A stretch of DNA of 64,000 bases from Leucocoprinus leucothites. Taxonomy: Eukaryota; Basidiomycota; Agaricomycetes; Agaricales; Agaricaceae. Below are positions 43,830 to 54,698 of the stretch, piece by piece; position 1 is the first letter of the stretch; each line of letters opens with the position of its first letter. The position numbers and the translations under genes are program-made. The stretch spans positions 62,001 through 126,000 of the forward strand of contig JAACJO010000006.1 in NCBI GenBank assembly GCA_013368445.1. The letters are read 5' to 3'. The notes beneath the pieces are model-generated. The model had not been told where the DNA came from and did not search any database. It worked only from the letters and a program-made list of their open reading frames with translations.

Positions 43830-46811
43830 TTAAACTGCAACTCCGCCACTGGAGCAATTGGAATTGGCACAGATAGTATGTGCAGTGCATGATTCGGCAG
43901 CTTTGTTAGAGTGCCAGGTCCGGTCGAACCTGTTCCTCCAGAATGGACATTTAGTATCGTTTGTATGATGATCGCATTTACAATTAAGGCACTTGAAGTT
44001 CTTGAGGTGAGCACATGGGATGCCGTCAGAAGTAGCATCACGAGGGGGATTGGATTTGGGGTTGGCCTTGCAACACCAGGCCATGGATTGATGATTCTCA
44101 ACACGGTGAGGGTGTTAGATTATGACCAGCTTCAGCCTCACCCCCTTTGTCTAAATGGGGATAGTTGTAGTCACATGACCATACTGCGCACAGACCATGT
44201 AGCTAGGTATATAAGGAGGGCCTCAGCCTCCCAATCAATTATCTTCTTCCCCACTTTTGTGTGTGTGTCAGTATCAGTGTCTGAGCTTTCCTCTACTCTC
44301 TTATCATCCTCTACTCTCTATCATTTTACATTCTAACAGAGGGCCACCACAAATTTGACAGTGCGCGCCAAGGGCGTGACACACATGAGTGGGGTGACCC
44401 CACCACCAGCAGTTCCTGCACTGTGCAACACCAGGATGCATATTGGTAGCATGAATAGTTCTGATATGTCGGCTGAAATTGATAGTATGGTTAACCAACG
44501 TCTTGGCTTTGGTACCATTCTGGGAATCCCAGATATCGAACCATACAACTGCTGTGTTTGATTTTGGGGAGGTTTTCATAACATGAGGGCGAGTGGCAAG
44601 AATAACATTTTCAAAAAGCAATGACTGACCAAGGGCTTGTTTGACAAATGCAGGGGAGAGAGGGTTGGAGGAGTTGGCTACCCAATATGGGATGCCGACA
44701 ATTTTGAGGAATGATTTAGATTGTGGGAGACGAGGCTCAATAGGGATGGCATCTCCTAATTGCCAGGCTTTTTTCAGCCATGATTTGATGGTGTTGAGGT
44801 CAGAAGGAGTGGCGACACTCAAGGTGGCGATGGAGATGCCATTGTATGATTCATGGACAGACTCTATGTGAAGTTTAGATTGGGCGGCAATGAGGCCACA
44901 GTTACAGAATTCTGCTGCCTTATTGAAATCCTTAATATGGTCAGCGATGATGTTGCCCTCAAAGGGGATGAGGACTTGACAGCGAGTAGGCCTGTGCGTA
45001 GTCATATTGGGTTTGGTGCGCTGAGCACTTGTGGTTGATGATTCAGGCACCTGGGATTGGGTGTTTCCAAAACCTGCCTTGTACATGGCAAGGACTTTGT
45101 CATAAGATAGATTGGGGAAGGCGAGTATCATTTCTCACATCTTGACCCCGTTGATATTGGAGGAGGAGTTGGAAGAGGAAGTTGCTGGCTGGACACCCTG
45201 TTGGGCGGCATCAGTGAACGACACATTCTTCTTGTTAAAATGTTCCATAAGGGGTTTGGTGGATGCCTTACGGTCAGGGGGGGGAATGGGAGGTGGCATA
45301 TCAGAGGTGCGTTTATGGTTAGGTTTTGATGGCTGAGCCTGGCCATCAGAAGAAGGGTGCCCAACTGAGCGCTTGAAATTTCCATTCCTGTTTCTTGGAG
45401 TCATGTGATTGGAAGGTGGAGGAGGGACCTGGGAAACTCGAATAGGACCAGCAGGCTTAGAAGACGTAATGTCATTCTTTGCCTGTAGGGAGCCTGACAT
45501 GGACGAAATGTCACATGCCTTACCAGAAAACGTAAAGTCATTCTGGGGGAGAGGAAGGGTGCCCTCAGTGGGAGGGGCTTGGTCAATGTTCATTTGTTCA
45601 TCATCGATCCAAGCTGTGGAGTTAGTTTGCCTGACGACAATGCCAGATGGAAATAGAGGGGTAGGGATGATAGACAGAGAGGGTTTACACACCTTTTTCC
45701 CCTTCCCTTTACCCTTAGAAAGGGGGGAAGAGTCCGTCATGGTGATATCGGAAGGTGGGCTGTAATAGTGTCTCAGCATGTCAATGATGGTGAGTCCACT
45801 TTCACCGTTGATGGGTAAGTGGTCCCAGCCTATTTCAAACATAATGGTGAGTAGGCAATAAATTGGTTCGCCCATTTGGGGAACCCTTGGGTCTTTCATA
45901 CCAGGCCATAAGCCCAGCGCAACACAATGTCTAAAGAAATTAGTAGCATATTTGAGCACTTCAAGCGCTTTGTAGGTAGCTTCACTAACAATAATAGTTT
46001 CTTTGGTGGCAGTGTTTGATGGATCCTTAAGATCCGGAAAGTGTGGCAGTGCAAGCCTGGGCTCCTGCGGCTGTACAGTGACATCACCAGTGACATCATG
46101 TGTGACATCAGGTGTGACATCATTCGTATCAGATGATCCAGCAAAGAAAGTAGCCGGAGTGCCGGATGGCACAGCATTTGCTGACTCAGCGGATCCATGG
46201 ATTGCATGAGGCAGCCTTGAGGTGGGTAGGGGTCCAAAGAACCGATTGGTAGGTTCCCCATTTCTAAGAATCCCATCCTCCTGGTCACCCCATGCATCCC
46301 CGCGCGAGTTTAAATTGAGAGGATCAGGGGGATTTAACTTACCTACAAATCCCTCACTGAAGGGGCAGAAGGGAATAGGTGATTTGAAGCCATTGTATGT
46401 GCTCATTGATGCTGTTCTTGATATGGCTTTAGGTGTAATGTCCAGTTGGCAAGCATCACAAGCACAAGCTTGCTTAGCGCGCGACGATAGTGGAGGGGGA
46501 GTTCTAAGGGAAGAGTGCGATGCTGCACATGAGAGCACAACAGGAGCAATAGGGGATGACGGAGTTGAGGCATTAGATGAATCAGAGTCACTCTCACTGC
46601 TTTCTTCATCATCAGACCCAGCTCTGGATGGGGCACTGGACTTGGCATCGTTATGGACAGAATGCCTGGATGATTTGATGGAAAGCGGTGGTGATATAGA
46701 GCGGTCATGCTTGATGAATGAGACACGTGTTTTGGTGTTGGCAATGTTCATAAGGTCCGAAGACGGCAGTGGAGTACCCTTAAGGTCCACCCAATGCGAT
46801 GGTGCAGTCAT
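43830..46811 (-). pseudogene. L5 ORF1 (one TGA plus solo LTR)
   Basis: The second-best ORF1 in the window. From MTAPSHWVDLKGT at 46811 it is open to a TGA at 45135-45137, where L7 reads ATG-CGA-GAA, a CGA-to-TGA change. It is open again from 45131 in the same frame until solo LTR c at 44338. Landmarks: the acidic SDSDSS region, HAIHGSAESANAV, YKALEVLKYATNFFRH, KGKGKGKKVCK (about 45700), PPPPSNHMTPRN, WFDIWDSQNGTKAK (about 44545) and CRNCWWWGHPTHVC. The remaining fingers lie below 44112, ending at TAA 43830-43832. Confidence 0.9.
44113..44338 (+). repeat. solo LTR c, first copy (226 bp)
   Basis: TGTTAGATTATGACC...ACATTCTAACA, with duplication GAGGG at 44108-44112 and 44339-44343. A TATA-like GGTATATAAGGAGG lies near 44205. 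It is nearly identical to 54473-54698, which is in the opposite orientation; both are exactly 226 bp. Plus is the likely sense strand. Confidence 0.93.
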
Positions 46812-46894
46812 ATTGGTAGAATTCGTAGTCAATGTAGTATAAGACACCATCAAAGAAATCGATGATGGTGGTAAAAGGGAAAGGTTGGGGATGT

Positions 46895-47784
46895 GCCCAG
46901 TACACATCAACTCTGCCTGTTGATCTCTCCTTGTGGCATTGTCGCTTTGCCCATCATAATTATGCTGATGTGAGGAAGATGATCCAGCAGAATCTGGTGA
47001 CTGGTCTTAAGCTTGAGGTCCAGACAACACCTGATCCAATCTGTGAGCCATGTCTGGCTGGCAAAATGCATGCTCATCCCTTTTCCGATTCAACCAACCA
47101 CACTCGTAAGCCATTGAAACTTGTCCACTCTGACCTCCATGGCCCCCTCCCTGTCTCCACTCACTCTGGCTTCAAGTACTGGATCACCTTTATCGATGAT
47201 GCCACTTGTTTACACTGTATTTACTTTCTTAAGGCTAAGTCTGATGCCTTTGATGTTTTTTGTGATTACAAGGCTTGGGCAGAAAATCAGTTGGGTGCTA
47301 AGATCCAAGCACTTCAGGATGACAAGGGAGGTGAATATATGTCTAAGGCCTTCCACCAATTCACTACACAGTGTGGGATTGAGCATTGCCACTCTACCAC
47401 CAACCGGCCTCAGCAGAATGGACTTGCTGAGCATGCCAATTGGACTATGGGTGAACGAGTGACAGCTATGCTAGCTGAGTCAGGCCTTCCTTCCTCATTT
47501 TGGGGTGAGGCTTTATCCTCTATAGTTCACATCTGGAATCGCCTCCCAACTTCTCTCCTTCCCAACACCACTCCATATGAGGCCTTCTATGGACATAAGC
47601 CTGATGTATCTCACCTTCGAGTCTGGGGGTGTACTGCCTATATGCATATCCAACACAATAAGTGCAACTCCCTTCAGCCTCATTATGAGAAGTGTGTTTT
47701 CATTGGCTATCCTCCTGGGTACAAGGGCTGGTGATTCTATAACCCCACCACTCAGAAGTTTATCATCTCAGAACATGCTGACTT
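46895..47784 (+). pseudogene. copia-3 GAG-pre-integrase and integrase
   Basis: Integrase, which would insert the copia cDNA. After the duplicated L5 target it reads the zinc-binding GAG-pre-integrase (LWHCRFAHHNYADVRKM ... CEPCLAGKMHAHPF), then the catalytic core: LVHSDLHGPLPV (first Asp), LQDDKGGEYMSKAF (second Asp) and RPQQNGLAEHANWTM (Glu). It ends YEKCVFIGYPPGYKGW with a TGA at 47732, where TGG/TTC is expected, and is then cut by B1 after EHADF. The catalytic triad is intact; the element is broken by insertions. Confidence 0.9.
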
Positions 47785-47866
47785 CATCCCTCCTTGTCCT
47801 CTTACCACCACCATCGAAAGTTGGTGTTTGTTCTGAGGCATTCTTACATCATCTATCTACGTTACT

Positions 47867-49771
47867 ATGGGTAGGCGCAAGTCTAAAGCTACCGCAAACC
47901 AGTTTGCCGCGTTCGAATCCGAGTCCGCCGTCTCTGACGACGAGCTCAACATCGCCAAGATGGCCGAAGATGACCACCTCGACCCCTACAACAACCCACT
48001 CAACGTGCGTGGGTTCTTCGGTCCCCCCCAGGCTGACATCCTGTCGCCTGGCCCCTCCCAACTGACTGCTGACGTCCCGTCACCGTCGGTTGCTCCTCCA
48101 GTGGCAGACGTTCTGTCGCCACTCAAACCCTTCACAGCCGGTGGAACCACCTTCTACCCTGTCGACGCTCCCCCTGCCATGCCTGAGTCGGTGACCTCCT
48201 CCAAGGGAAAGAAGAAGAAGGAGCTCACCCCAAAGCGCGCCCTCAAAGACCTCATATCCTTCCTCAAGTGGTTGGATACCATCGAAGACCCTGCCGACAT
48301 CGCGGAACAAGACGCACAGTCCATGGTTACCTGTCTAGCCAAGGCCTCGTACGCTGTAGCCAGCGAGCTGAACATGAGCAGCACGCTGATCACCTCCAAC
48401 TCTCTCAATGCCTCTGGCTGGGAGACGTATGGAGATTTCCTGGGGGGCTTTGGTCATAGGTTCTCGGCCGAGGCCTCCCCTAAAGCAACGCGTGTTGTCC
48501 ATGAGGCGACCCATGGATCCGCTGACTCAGCGGGTCCATGTGACATCGACATGGGTTCCCCCAAGGCGCCCACCCTACCCCCCCCGGATCGTTGGCCCAC
48601 CCCGGCCCGTCCCTCCCTACCGCCCAAGCCGGCGCCTGCAAAGGCCCGCGCTAGTGGCAAAGCGCCCACCCAAGCGCCCCCCGCTCCTAAGGTTAGGTTT
48701 GATGGCCAAGCCCGGTGAGCGCCCATCCCTCCCTCAGCGGCTAAGAAGTCGTTCGCTGAGGTAGCCCATACCCCAGCGTCTGCGGCAGCGCTTATCAAGC
48801 TAGCCCAGTCCCATCCCACTCTTGAGCCTGATCGCGTCGCCGCAATGCATCAGGCCGCCCTCGCCAATGCGCCTTCTACAAAGAAGCCCCGCATGACCAC
48901 GTCGGGCCCCACCCGACGCCAACTCTTCCTCGATTTCACTGGCAGTTCCAGTGACATCACCTACCTCCATCACAAGGCCATGCGCCTTCTCAACAATTCC
49001 CTCACTCGCGCGAAGAGCTCACTCCGTGTCGAGAACATTGCTCGGGCGTACGACACCATCTCGTTGTACACCAACTCCGTCACCACTGATGCTGATGCAT
49101 TAGTGATCGAATCTTCCCTCTCTTCAGCCTTCACTGCCCCGTTTGAGCTGAAGACCAAACACCCCAGGTCCAGGTCTTACCTCAAGATCCTGGACGTCCC
49201 TTACTACATGAGTGGCATATGCACCACTCCGCAACACGTCACCGACCGTATGCGTCTGTCTCCCTTCAAGGAGACATTCACTAACGTTTCCTCCATGCGC
49301 ATCATGCGCAACTCCGCCAAAGCCGACACCGCCACCGTTTGGGTCGACCTTTGGGATTCTCAGTCCGGCGCTAACACTAAGCGCCTGGTTGGCAAATACC
49401 TCAACTTCGATGGCGTGCAGTCCATGATCAAGGCCGCGCGCGCTCACCCCAGGACCCCCTAGTGTCAACGATGCTGGCGTTGGGGCCACACTACCACCAC
49501 CTGTCGCAACCGTGTGCTCAGGTGCTCACAATGCGGTGGGCCACATCGGTCCGAGAATCACCGCACCACCTCCTCCTGCTGTAAGGGATCACCAAAGGCC
49601 AACCCCCCCATTCAGCCCACACCCGCCGGGGAACCCTGTCCCCATATCAAGTGTGTCAATTGTGGCAAGGAACATGCTGCTACTGACCGTAAGTGCACGT
49701 TCTGGCGCCACCGGTTTGATCGGGATTGGCTGCAAAGTCATTCTGGTTCTGCTGGTCGGCCCTGGGCCTAG
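47867..49771 (+). pseudogene. B1 ORF1-like gag (634 codons, two stops)
   Basis: This is a single frame from MGRRKSKATANQF, interrupted only by TGA 48716-48718 and TAG 49460-49462. Both fit C-to-T changes (from CGA and CAG); the intact codons are seen in other B copies. Layout: a short basic start, an acidic stretch (ESAVSDDELNIAKM), a Pro-rich region, MTTSGPTRRQLFLDF, SLRVENIARAYDTIS, SRSYLKILDVPYY, TATVWVDLWDSQSGANTK, then fingers CQRCWRWGHTTTTC, CSQCGGPHRSENHR and CVNCGKEHAATDRKC. The order and many residues match LINE A ORF1. It is probably an RNA-binding, particle-forming protein when intact. Confidence 0.88.
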
Positions 49772-50060
49772 GGAGAGCTCCCTAGTGTCAACGCATCATC
49801 CCCCACCCATCGCCGGTCGCCAGGTGGGCTCCCACCAACCTCAAGGCCTGCCTTCAGATGCAGTGATATCGGTATATGTCTCATTTCTTTGTACTTTGTT
49901 ACATGCCTAGCCCCCCTTCTGTTGTCAATTCCTGTATTGTCTCGGACAGGACTATTATATATTCCTGGTTGTTTACTTGTGTGTAGTCGGTAGCAGTATC
50001 AGTTCCATGTAGTAGATAGTCGGGTGCGGACTGCTATCGCGCACCGCGTTATAAATTCAT

Positions 50061-50091
<31 letters not shown>
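49772..50091 (+). other. B1 3' UTR and tail
   Basis: These ~320 non-coding bases lie between the gag stop and the poly(A). I see no ORF2 remnant, which argues that B lacks ORF2 by design rather than by decay of this copy. The last ~65 bp hold the hairpin and the ATAAATTCATTGATT motif shared with LINE A. Confidence 0.8.
50025..50048 (+). other. B1 3'-terminal hairpin
   Basis: TGCGG-AC-TGC-(6)-GCA-CCGCG: same layout as LINE A (62340-62363) and LINE C (14960-14983). The outer pair is a T/G wobble. The B3 version, TGTGG/CCACA, is fully paired. Confidence 0.78.
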
Positions 50092-50875
50092 GAACATGCT
50101 GACTTTGATGAATGCTACTTCCCTGGTACTTCTAAGGCTCGAATGGATGCTATTCCCTCATTTACTGGTCCACCATCATTATCTGGTACTCCAGGAGTGC
50201 CACCTCTCTCAGATGAAGGGGGTGATGACCAGCCTCCAAGTTGTCCTTCAGAGCCTGAGCTGCTCCATCAGTCTCCCACTCCCTCTCCCAAGCCAGAAAA
50301 TCATTCTCTGCCTTCTAGTCGATCTGTTGAGCCTCCTAATGCTCCAGAGACTCCTAAGGCTGTCCCTAGTGTTCTTCCTCGAAATGGTGACTCCTTCTCA
50401 GACTTAGATGACTCTAACTCTCACTTTTCCACTCCTATTGGTCCTGCTCTCCCCACAACACCTGTTCATGCTCCTACACCTCTTACTCAGCCCCCTCAAT
50501 CTCTGAGACGTTCTACAAGAGCTCCAGCACCTTGGAAAGCATACTGGTTACCTGGAAAACCTCTTCTCTTTACCAAGGAGGACCCAGAGCATGGGAACTC
50601 TGCTAATACAGACTTTGACCTTGTTCAGTTTGCTGGCAGTATCTCTGGACCTGACCCTCGCAACTACAAGGTGGCTATGAATGCCTCTGATGCTGACAAG
50701 TGGAGAGAGGCCTGTAACACTGAGATCTCTACTCTCATTGCCAATGGGACCTGGGAATTGGTTGAGCTCCCTCCTGGGGCTAAGGTTGTTGACTCAGGTT
50801 GGGTATTCAAGTTGAAGCTTAACTCAGATGGCTCTATTGAGCACTATTGGTCTCGCCTTGTAGCCAAGGGATATT
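50092..50875 (+). pseudogene. copia-3 linker and RT N-terminus
   Basis: After the duplicated B1 target the copia linker continues: Pro/Ser-rich (PPSLSGTPGVPPLSDEGGDD), then SLRRSTRAPAPWKAYWLPG, GPDPRNYKVAMNASDADKWR and the RT start TWELVELPPGAKVVDSGWVF. It is open in one frame until LINE L6 at 50876. Intact sequence with no stop suggests a fairly young copia. Confidence 0.9.
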
Positions 50876-51752
50876 TTATTTTATTTTTAAATCAATGAAT
50901 TTATATAGCAGTACTTGATCACAGTCTGCTTTCAACTAAATATTACAAACAGATGGTACACTACAGCAAGCTGGGGTACACGAAGCAGTCGGAGACCACT
51001 TAAGACAAAGACTATACACGATTAGTCTAGCAACATAGAAAAGACTCGATAGAGACTATTGAACAAGGTGTCATACACAGAGATCGGACTCAAAGGAAAA
51101 GAGAAGAGATAAAATGAAAGAATATAGTTCACCTTTATTTGGTTTGGTGGGCACAGGAGCTTGAGGCAGCAGTGGATGTGTATCATAATTGGTGAAGGCA
51201 AAAGCAGCCAGGTTCTTTTTCAAGAATTCGACGAGGAACTCATACTAAGGGAAAGTGCATTGCACCCATTGAGTGCGGAAGAGATAGAGAGGGCAGTAAC
51301 ACAGGATATGATGTCATGTTTCCAAGCAATAGCCACAACGACAGGACTTGTGCTCAAGGGGGAAGAACCTCTTGTGATAAGCTCCAATAGGAGCATGATT
51401 GAGGATGGCACCGGTCATGCGTGCGCATAGTGATGGCGACTTGTTGGCTAAGGGAAGCCAGGTGCCCCCTTTGACGTAAGTGGGGATAAGGAACTTGTGA
51501 TTCTTTTTGGAAAGAAGGAAACCGTTGCCGCGGTACTTCTTCTTCCAGAATGTGGACTCCCATGATTTCTGGCAGTCGTTGGTGGTTTTGCGTCACAAGA
51601 AGTCAAGAGTAGCACCTGAATGAGGAGGGGGGTGTATGTGTGTGGTGGTAACATCATTGTGGACTTTGAAGTGGGGCTTCCAGCACTATTTGGAAGGGAT
51701 GTCCTAGAAGTCGATAGAGCGAGAAGGTTTGGCCGTGAGCCAATCGGATAAG
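50876..51752 (-). mobile_element. LINE A copy L6, 5'-truncated (877 bp)
   Basis: The target duplication GTAGCCAAGGGATATT lies at 50860-50875 and 51753-51768, in copia-3 RT. The tail is impure (TTATTTTATTTTTAAATCAATG in plus). It carries the 3' UTR and the last ~225 codons of ORF2. Confidence 0.93.
51071..51752 (-). pseudogene. L6 ORF2 C-terminus
   Basis: It reads SDWLTAKPSRSIDF, a stop near 51706, then FLLSKKNHKFLIPTYVKGGT, AILNHAPIGAYHKRFFPLE, CRCGYCLET (stop) HHILCYC, and ends SFESDLCV at TGA 51071-51073. It contains only the end of RNase H and the CCHC motif. It was truncated on arrival and has never been functional. Confidence 0.88.
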
Positions 51753-51768
51753 AGTAGCCAAGGGATAT

Positions 51769-52738
51769 TCTCAGTGTCCTGGTTATGATTATACTGAGGT
51801 CTTTGCACCTACCTTCCGACCTACCTCCCTTTGCCTCATCTTTGACTTAGCTGCAAGAGAAGGCTACAAGATGCACTCCCTTGACATCTCCTCTGCATTC
51901 ACCTATGGTGATCTTGAGGAGGTCATTTACATGCGCCAACCTGAGGGCTATCATCAAGGAGGTTCCAACATGGTGTGTCGTCTCCACAAGTCACTCTATG
52001 GTTTGAAGCAGTCAGCTCGCCAATGGAATAAGAAACTCCAGAGTGTTCTTGAGACTTTAGGCTTTATTCGTGTCCAGTCTGACAATTTGATCTTCATCTA
52101 TTCCAAAGGTGATGTTAAGATCATTGTTCCAGTCTTCATTGATGACATTACACTTGTCTCAAAGAATGATGCTGCTATGGATACCACTGTCAAGGAACTC
52201 CAGACACACTTTAAGCTTTGTGACCTTGGAGCCACCACCTTTCTTCTCTCTGTCCAGGTTAAGCACCTCCTTCACTATCTCAAGGGCACCTGGGACTATA
52301 AGCTGGTGTATAGAGGCAGTGATGACAGTGAAATATTTGTCACCTACTCTGATGCATCTCATAGGAGATGCCATGATACTGGGAGGTCCACAGTTGGATA
52401 TGTGACCCTGGTATGTGGAGGTGCAGTTGGATGGTGTTCCAAGCATCAACCCTTTGTCACTCTCTCCTCTACTGAGGCAGAATATGTGGCTGCTGTTAAA
52501 GCTGGCAAGGAGATCATGGGATGAGGAACATCCTGACTGAGTTTGGATATCTACCTTCCTATGCTTCTAATCTCTTCATTGACAACAAGTCTGGCATTGA
52601 TGTGGCCAAGAATCCTGAGCACCATGGAAGGATGAAACACTTGGACTTGAGGTATTACTGGCTCAGGGATGTAGTCCAATCCTCTCTTATTTCTCCTGTG
52701 TATGTTTCCACCAAGGAGCAGGTAGCTGATGTGTTTAC
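51769..52738 (+). pseudogene. copia-3 RT and RNase H with internal deletion
   Basis: RT resumes with CPGYDYTEVFAPTFRPTS, SLDISSAFTYGDLEEVIYMR and catalytic FIDDITLVSKND (about 52135). After FLLSVQVK (about 52262) it jumps to HLLHYLKGTWDYKLVYRG, losing about 110-130 codons that copia-4 has in between. RNase H motifs follow: TYSDASHRRC, SSTEAEYVAAVKAGKEI, then a frame change at 52520 and IDNKSGIDVAKNPEHHGRMK. It ends in QVADVFT at about 52738, where the copia-4 LTR abuts. Confidence 0.88.
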
Positions 52739-52848
52739 ATGCAGTCAGGTGATCTACAACTGACTAAGCAACCTCTGCATCAACTCTAACTTCACACATC
52801 AACAAATCAATCACAAATACTTGTAGACTGTCCAGAGCACATCTGACA
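52739..52848 (-). repeat. copia-4 3' LTR, truncated
   Basis: In minus sense TGTCAGATGTGCTCTGG starts right after the purine run AAGGGGGTG, the expected polypurine tract. Similarity to the copia-3 LTR runs for the first ~100 bp. It is cut at about 52739 against copia-3. Confidence 0.7.
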
Positions 52849-52910
52849 CACCCCCTTGATCTGACAAGTCCACAAGTCATCGGAAACACCAAAATTGACA
52901 CCTATACTCT

Positions 52911-54467
52911 CTAGCAAGTCAATCCTAGCATGGGAACTGCAAACTCCACCATCTTGGGCTGAACAGCCTTGGTAAACAAGTCTGCCACATTCTGGCTAGT
53001 GGGGATGTACTCTGGAGCAATGAAAGCGGACTGTACAGCATCCCGGAGCCAGTAGAACTGCAGATCCAGGTGCTTCATGCGACCATGATGCTCAGGATTC
53101 TTGGAAACATCAATCCCAGACTTGTTGTCAATCAGGAGAGTGGAAGCATAGGAAGGGGAATAGCCAAACTCCGTCAGGATGTTCCTCATCCACATGATCT
53201 CCTTGCCAGCCTCAACTGCAGCCACATACTCAGCCTCTGTAGAAGAGAGAGTAACAAAGGGCTGATGCTTGGAGGACCATCCCACAGCTCCACCACACAC
53301 CAGAGTCACATATCCACCTGTAGAGTGACCAGTTTGCTTACAACCACCATGGGAAGCATCTGTGTAGGTCAGAAAGAGCTCCTCAGCTTCACAGCCCTTG
53401 TAAACAAGCTTGTAATTGCTTGTGCCCTTCAGATAGCGCAGGAGATGCTTCACAGCAGCCCAGTGCTCAGGATGAGGGTTGTGGTTGAATCTCCCAAGGT
53501 AGGAGACCACATAAGTGATATCTGGGTGAGTCATGGTGGCTAGATGCTGCAGGGAGCCTACAGCAGAGAGGTAGGGAATGGATCGCATTTCCTTACTGGG
53601 AAGGAGTGGGAACAAGTGTGGAGAGTTCTGTGCCAGGAGAGAGCGGAGTCTTCACAGAATTGCAGTCAGACATGTTGAATCTGTTGAGGAGCTCCTGGAC
53701 ATAGTGGGACTGGGAAAGCGAAATAGTGTGGGCTTCAAGGTCCTGCTTGACCTGGACAGAGAGGAGGAATGTAGTGGCTCCCAAATCATGCAATTTGAAG
53801 TGTTTCTGCAGCTCCAGCACTGTAGCATCCATGGCAGCATCATTCTTTGAGACAAGGGTAATATCATCAATGAAAACAGGCACTATGACCTTGACTTCAC
53901 CCTTGGAGTAGATGTAGATGGAACTGTTGCTCTGGAGTTGTTTAAAGCCCAGGGAATCAAGCACAGTGTGTAGCTTCTTGTTCCACTGCCTGGCTGACTG
54001 TTTGAGGCCATAGAGCAATTTGTGCAGCTTGCAAACAACATTTGGGCCTCCCTGGTGATATCCTTCAGGCTGCCTCATGTAGATGTCCTCATACAGCTCT
54101 CCATAGGTGAATGCAGAGGAGATATCCACAGATTGCATTTTAAAGCCTTCCTTGGCTGCCAAAGCTATAATAAGGCGCAGGGATGCAGGACGAGATGTAG
54201 GGGCAAAAACCTCGGTGTAGTCATAGCCAGGACACTGGAAATAGCCCTTTGCAACAAGCCTAGAGCGATAGCGCTCAATAGACTGGTCTGGGTTGAGTTT
54301 CAACTTGAAAACCCAGCCAGACTTGATGATTTTGGCCCCAGGAAGTAGCTCAACAAGCTCCCAGGTCCCATTTGCGATTAGAGTCGAAATTTCAGTGTTG
54401 CAGGCTTCTCTCCACTTGTCAGCATCTGGGGCCTTCATAGCAACCTTGTAGTTGCGAGGATCAGGCC
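52911..54467 (-). pseudogene. copia-4 RT and RNase H (nearly intact)
   Basis: It is open from the linker end to 53593: PDPRNYKVAMKAPDADKWRE, TWELVELLPGAKIIKSGWVF, APTSRPASLRLIIALA, SVDISSAFTYGELYEDIYMR and FIDDITLVSKND (about 53860). A CAA-to-TAA change and a 2-base loss near 53600 break the frame. It resumes at 53615 with SIPYLSAVGSLQHLATMTHP, and RNase H is complete: TYTDASHGGCKQ, SSTEAEYVAAVEAGKEIMWM and IDNKSGIDVSKNPEHHGRMK, ending at the TAG just below 52914. It is one lesion cluster away from open, which suggests youth. Confidence 0.9.
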
Positions 54468-54472
54468 CAGAA

Positions 54473-54698
54473 TGTTAGAATGTAAAATGATAGAGAGTAG
54501 AGGATGATAAGAGAGTAGAGGAAAGCTCAGACACTGACACTGACACACACACAAAAGTGGGGAAGAAGATGATCAATTGGGAGGCTGAGGCCCTCCTTAT
54601 ATACCTAGCTACATGGTCTGTGTGCAGTATGGTCATGTGACTACAACTATCCCCATTTAGACAAAGGGGGTGAGGCTGAAGCTGGTCATAATCTAACA
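54473..54698 (-). repeat. solo LTR c, second copy (226 bp)
   Basis: TGTTAGAATGTAAAATG...ATAATCTAACA on plus; duplication CAGAA at 54468-54472 and 54699-54703. Almost identical to 44113-44338 but reversed. It sits in the copia-4 linker just before RT. Confidence 0.93.

Larger units (their letters stand above)
39137..46894 (-). mobile_element. LINE A copy L5 (full length) with two solo LTRs
   Basis: The target duplication GCCCAGTACACATC lies at 39123-39136 and 46895-46908, within copia-3. The poly(A) appears as the T-run at 39137-39146. Removing LTR c and LTR d and their duplications leaves 6983 bp. It is closer to L7 than L1, L3 and L4 are, and retains moderate CpG. Confidence 0.93.
47785..50091 (+). 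mobile_element. half-LINE B copy B1 (2307 bp, best copy)
   Basis: The target duplication GAACATGCTGACTT lies at 47771-47784 and 50092-50105, within copia-3. The 5' end CATCCCTCCTTGTCCTCTTACC resembles the LINE A start (TTTCCCTCTTACCACCATC). One long ORF (47867-49771) is followed by a 3' UTR, hairpin, TTATAAATTCATTGATTT and a 26-bp poly(A). It is CpG-rich, hence young. No endonuclease, RT or RNase H is encoded. Confidence 0.93.
37631..52738 (+). mobile_element. copia-3, interrupted by L5, B1 and L6
   Basis: A plus-strand Ty1/copia element: 5' LTR (37631-37847), leader, gag, protease (to 39136), GAG-pre-integrase and integrase (46895-47784), linker and RT start (50092-50875), RT and RNase H (51753-52738). 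Three LINE-type insertions with exact target duplications separate the pieces. Its 3' LTR is missing; at about 52739 it meets the truncated LTR of copia-4. Confidence 0.9.
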
